From Stenotrophomonas maltophilia (GTDB lineage: Bacteria; Pseudomonadota; Gammaproteobacteria; Xanthomonadales; Xanthomonadaceae): a stretch of 64,000 nucleotides of DNA. Made by a program: the position numbers and the translations under genes. Under the pieces are notes generated by a model. It ran no database searches. It worked only from the letters and a program-made list of their open reading frames with translations, and was not told the DNA's origin. Of the stretch, positions 58,713 through 64,000 are shown piece after piece (the first letter of the stretch is position 1; each line of letters opens with the position of its first letter). The stretch spans positions 660,358 to 724,357 of the forward strand of contig FOZF01000001.1 of NCBI GenBank assembly GCA_900113425.1. The letters run 5' to 3'.

Positions 58713-61544
58713 GTGGACAATCTACTGAAGCAGTTTGCGCAATCTTCGCAACTCGCCGGCGGCAACGCCTCCTATGTCGAGGACCTGTACGAGCAGTACC
58801 TCGTCTCCCCGGACAGTGTCGATCCCAAATGGAAGACCTACTTCGACGGCTTCAAGGGCCGTGAAGCAGGTGACATTCCGCACTCGGCCGTCATTTCCCA
58901 CATCGCGGACGCGGCCAAGGATGCGCTGAAGGCCGGCACCGGCGCAGGTGCGGGCGACGAGCGTGAGCGCAATGTCGGTCGTCTGATCACCGCCTATCGT
59001 TCGCGCGGCCACCTGGATGCGCGCCTGGACCCGCTGGGCCTGGCTGCGCCGGTCAATACGCCGGACCTGGGCCTGCCGTTCCACAGCCTGTCCGATGCCG
59101 ACCTCAACAGCGAGTTCAGCACCGGTGGCGTCGGCGGCCAGCCGCGCATGAAGCTGCGCGACCTGCTGGCGCGCCTGAAGGCGACCTACACCGGTTCGAT
59201 CGGTGCGGAGTTCATGCACATCGCCGAGGTCGAGCAGCGCCAGTGGATCTACAAGAAGCTGGAACTGGCCGGCGGCAACTACCAGCTGGACGCTGACACC
59301 CAGCGCCGCACCCTGGAGCGCCTGACCGCGGCCGAAGGCCTGGAGCGCTACCTGCACACCAAGTACGTCGGCCAGAAGCGCTTCTCGCTGGAAGGCGGCG
59401 ATTCGCTGATCCCGATGATGGACACCATCATCCGCAGCGCCGGCAAGGACGGCGTCAAGGACGTGGTGATCGGCATGGCCCACCGCGGCCGCCTGAACGT
59501 GCTGGTCAACACCCTGGGCAAGAACCCGCGCAAGCTGTTCGACGAGTTCGAGGGCAAGTTCGAGCACGACGAGCACGCCTCGGCCGGCGACGTGAAGTAC
59601 CACATGGGCTTCTCCGCCGACGTGGCCACCGAGGGTGGCCCGGTCCACCTGGCGCTGGCGTTCAACCCGTCGCACCTTGAAATCGCCGACCCGGTCGTGG
59701 CCGGTTCCGTGCGTTCGCGCCAGGAGCGCCGCAAGGACACCGCCCGCAAGCAGGTCATGCCGATCCTGATCCACGGCGACGCGGCCTTCTCCGGCCAGGG
59801 CGTGGTCATGGAACTGTTCCAGATGTCGCAGGCCCGCGGCTTCGCCGTCGGCGGCACCGTGCACATCGTGGTCAACAACCAGGTCGGCTTCACCACCTCC
59901 AATCCGCTGGATACGCGCTCCACGCGCTATGCCACCGACGTGGCGAAGATGATCGCCGCACCGGTGCTGCACGTGAACGGAGATGATCCGGAAGCGGTGG
60001 TGTTCGCCGCGCAGCTGGCCTTCGAGTTCCGCCAGAAGTTCGCCAAGGACGTGGTCATCGACCTGATGTGCTACCGCCGTTGGGGCCACAACGAGGCCGA
60101 CGAGCCGGCCATCACCCAGCCGCTGATGTACCAGGTGATCCGCAAGCACCCGACCACCCGCGAGATGTATGCCGAGCAGCTGGAAAAGGCGGGCGTGATC
60201 GCCGCCGGCGCCGGCAAGGCGATGGTCGATGCCTACCGCGAGAAGCTGGACGCCGGCGAAGTGACCACCGAACTGGCCAAGGTCGAGAAGACCCCGCCGA
60301 GCAGCCCGCTGTTCGTTGATTGGCCGAAGCTGCTGGAAGGCAAGCTGTCCGACCCGGTCTCGACCAAGGTCGAGAAGAACAAGCTGGTCGAGCTGGCCAA
60401 GCTGATCAACACCATCCCGGACGAAGTGCAGCTGCACTCGCGCGTGGCCAAGGTCTACGACGACCGCCGCAAGATGGCCGCCGGCGAGATTCCGGGCGAC
60501 TGGGGCTTTGCCGAGAACCTGGCCTACGCCACCCTGCTCGACGAAGGCCATGCCCTGCGCCTGGTCGGCCAGGACGTCGGCCGCGGTACGTTCACGCACC
60601 GCCACGCGATCCTGCACGACCAGAAGACCGACAACTACTACATGCCGCTGCGGCAGCTGGTGGATTCGCCGGAGAAGGCCACCGTCATCGATTCGCTGCT
60701 GAGCGAAGAGGCGGTGATGGCCTACGAGTACGGATTCTCCACCACCGATCCGAACACGCTGTGCATCTGGGAAGGCCAGTTCGGCGACTTCGCCAACGGC
60801 GCCCAGGTGGTGATCGACCAGTTCATCGCCGCCGGTGAAGCCAAGTGGGGCCGCATTTCCGGCCTGACCCTGCTGCTGCCGCATGGCTATGAAGGGCAAG
60901 GCCCGGAACACAGCTCGGCGCGCCTGGAGCGCTTCCTGCAGCTGTGCGCGCTGGAGAACATGCTGGTCGTGGTGCCGTCGACCCCGGCCCAGGCCTTCCA
61001 CATGCTGCGTCGCCAGCTGCACATGACCACCCGCAAGCCGCTGGTGGTGATGTCGCCCAAGTCGCTGCTGCGCCACAAGCTGGCGGTGTCGACCCTGGAC
61101 GAGCTGGCCAACGGCGAGTTCCAGCACCTGATCGGCGATGCCAATGCCGACGCCAAGAAGGTCAAGCGCGTGGTGCTGTGCTCGGGCAAGGTCTACTACG
61201 ACCTGCTGGAAGACCAGACCAAGCGTGGCCAGGACGACGTGGCGATCATCCGCGTGGAGCAGCTGTATCCGTTCCCGCGTGCGCTGCTGGCTGCCGAACT
61301 GAAGAAGTACGGCAAGGCCACCGACGTGGTGTGGACGCAGGAAGAACCGCAGAACCAGGGCGCGTGGTACCAGATCCGCCACCACCTGCAGTTCTGCCTG
61401 GCCGAGGGCCAGAGCCTGCACTACGCCGGTCGCGCACGTTCAGCGTCGCCGGCTGCCGGTCACATGGCTGACCATGTCCGCGAGCAGCAGCAGCTGATTG
61501 CCGACGCACTGGTCAACCCGTTCAACGACCAGGTCGCTGAATAA
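58713..61544 (+). CDS. sucA: 2-oxoglutarate dehydrogenase E1 component
   Basis: This thiamine-diphosphate enzyme decarboxylates 2-oxoglutarate in the TCA cycle and passes the succinyl group to SucB. The 943-residue product (E. coli 933) has a N-terminal [20 protein letters not shown] docking helix. The ThDP core shows [14 protein letters not shown] and [13 protein letters not shown], with [15 protein letters not shown] near residue 450. The C-terminal pyrimidine-binding part shows [11 protein letters not shown] and [16 protein letters not shown]. The start is GTG. It is the first gene of sucA-sucB-lpdA. Confidence 0.98.
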   Translation: MDNLLKQFAQSSQLAGGNASYVEDLYEQYLVSPDSVDPKWKTYFDGFKGREAGDIPHSAVISHIADAAKDALKAGTGAGAGDERERNVGRLITAYRSRGHLDARLDPLGLAAPVNTPDLGLPFHSLSDADLNSEFSTGGVGGQPRMKLRDLLARLKATYTGSIGAEFMHIAEVEQRQWIYKKLELAGGNYQLDADTQRRTLERLTAAEGLERYLHTKYVGQKRFSLEGGDSLIPMMDTIIRSAGKDGVKDVVIGMAHRGRLNVLVNTLGKNPRKLFDEFEGKFEHDEHASAGDVKYHMGFSADVATEGGPVHLALAFNPSHLEIADPVVAGSVRSRQERRKDTARKQVMPILIHGDAAFSGQGVVMELFQMSQARGFAVGGTVHIVVNNQVGFTTSNPLDTRSTRYATDVAKMIAAPVLHVNGDDPEAVVFAAQLAFEFRQKFAKDVVIDLMCYRRWGHNEADEPAITQPLMYQVIRKHPTTREMYAEQLEKAGVIAAGAGKAMVDAYREKLDAGEVTTELAKVEKTPPSSPLFVDWPKLLEGKLSDPVSTKVEKNKLVELAKLINTIPDEVQLHSRVAKVYDDRRKMAAGEIPGDWGFAENLAYATLLDEGHALRLVGQDVGRGTFTHRHAILHDQKTDNYYMPLRQLVDSPEKATVIDSLLSEEAVMAYEYGFSTTDPNTLCIWEGQFGDFANGAQVVIDQFIAAGEAKWGRISGLTLLLPHGYEGQGPEHSSARLERFLQLCALENMLVVVPSTPAQAFHMLRRQLHMTTRKPLVVMSPKSLLRHKLAVSTLDELANGEFQHLIGDANADAKKVKRVVLCSGKVYYDLLEDQTKRGQDDVAIIRVEQLYPFPRALLAAELKKYGKATDVVWTQEEPQNQGAWYQIRHHLQFCLAEGQSLHYAGRARSASPAAGHMADHVREQQQLIADALVNPFNDQVAE

Positions 61545-61587
61545 CTCTCCTCCCCCTTATTTAGAAGACAAACCAGGAAGCTCCCGC

Positions 61588-64000
<2,413 letters not shown>

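Noticed and set aside
58722..61421. 899-codon open frame on the minus strand
   Set aside because: It is antisense to sucA, with shadow-like composition and no domain.

Overview
The window is chromosomal DNA of a GC-rich gammaproteobacterium of the Xanthomonadaceae, most likely Stenotrophomonas (S. maltophilia group). Four things point there: GTAG-headed REP elements (SMAG-like) between many genes, SMC instead of MukB, a kynurenine-type NAD pathway (nbaC-kynU-kmo), and a methionine synthase split into two genes. I see no rRNA, tRNA, phage, transposase or CRISPR. The species call is inference from content, not from a search.

Layout. 1-5.9 kb (mostly minus): the end of mtnA, a three-repeat DUF3011 secreted protein, epmA overlapping a GNAT gene, and ligA. 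6.1-7.2 kb: a plus-strand Tat-signal PLP aminotransferase lying between zipA and ligA. 7.3-13.6 kb (minus): zipA, smc, the rplI/rpsR/rpsF ribosomal operon and an A-type Fe-S carrier. 13.7-24.4 kb (plus): asnS, two small unknown genes, a PaiB-like FMN protein, carbonic anhydrase, nbaC, a 47-bp-period REP array, kynU, kmo, sbcB, a DUF2461 protein, an aldo/keto reductase and a DUF2939 protein. 24.5-31.5 kb (minus): a cN-I type 5'-nucleotidase, nadK, a REP cluster and the giant NAD-glutamate dehydrogenase. 31.8-36.9 kb (plus): a TetR regulator with an RND adaptor and pump. 37.0-38.5 kb (minus): a small membrane protein and an acyl-CoA dehydrogenase. 38.7-43.5 kb (plus): an ArsR-HTH/methyltransferase fusion regulator followed by both metH halves. 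43.5-47.5 kb (minus): DUF2058, slyX, ugd, an FKBP isomerase and a periplasmic glutathione peroxidase. 47.85-52.4 kb (plus): a GntR(YtrA)-ABC transporter operon with a GSGD-repeat protein and two lipoproteins. 52.5-53.9 kb: fumC (minus). 54.2-64 kb (plus): purB, a gene-free stretch with two long cloverleaf-like palindromes, roxA with an acidic tail, a GNAT/C-terminal-domain fusion, and sucA-sucB-lpdA, the last running off the right edge.

How the genes fit together. nbaC, kynU and kmo carry kynurenine towards quinolinate and NAD; nadK makes NADP, and the NAD-linked glutamate dehydrogenase uses the product. The ArsR/methyltransferase protein sits behind a 28-bp dyad operator and directly before metH, which suggests control of the methyl cycle by S-adenosyl compounds. 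The GntR protein probably represses its own operon from a palindrome over its -10 box.

The most unusual signal is the pair of palindromic elements at 55.69-56.04 kb. Their long arms differ between copies yet are perfectly self-complementary in each, while the internal hairpins are conserved. That is the pattern expected of a folding, possibly mobile, repeat family.
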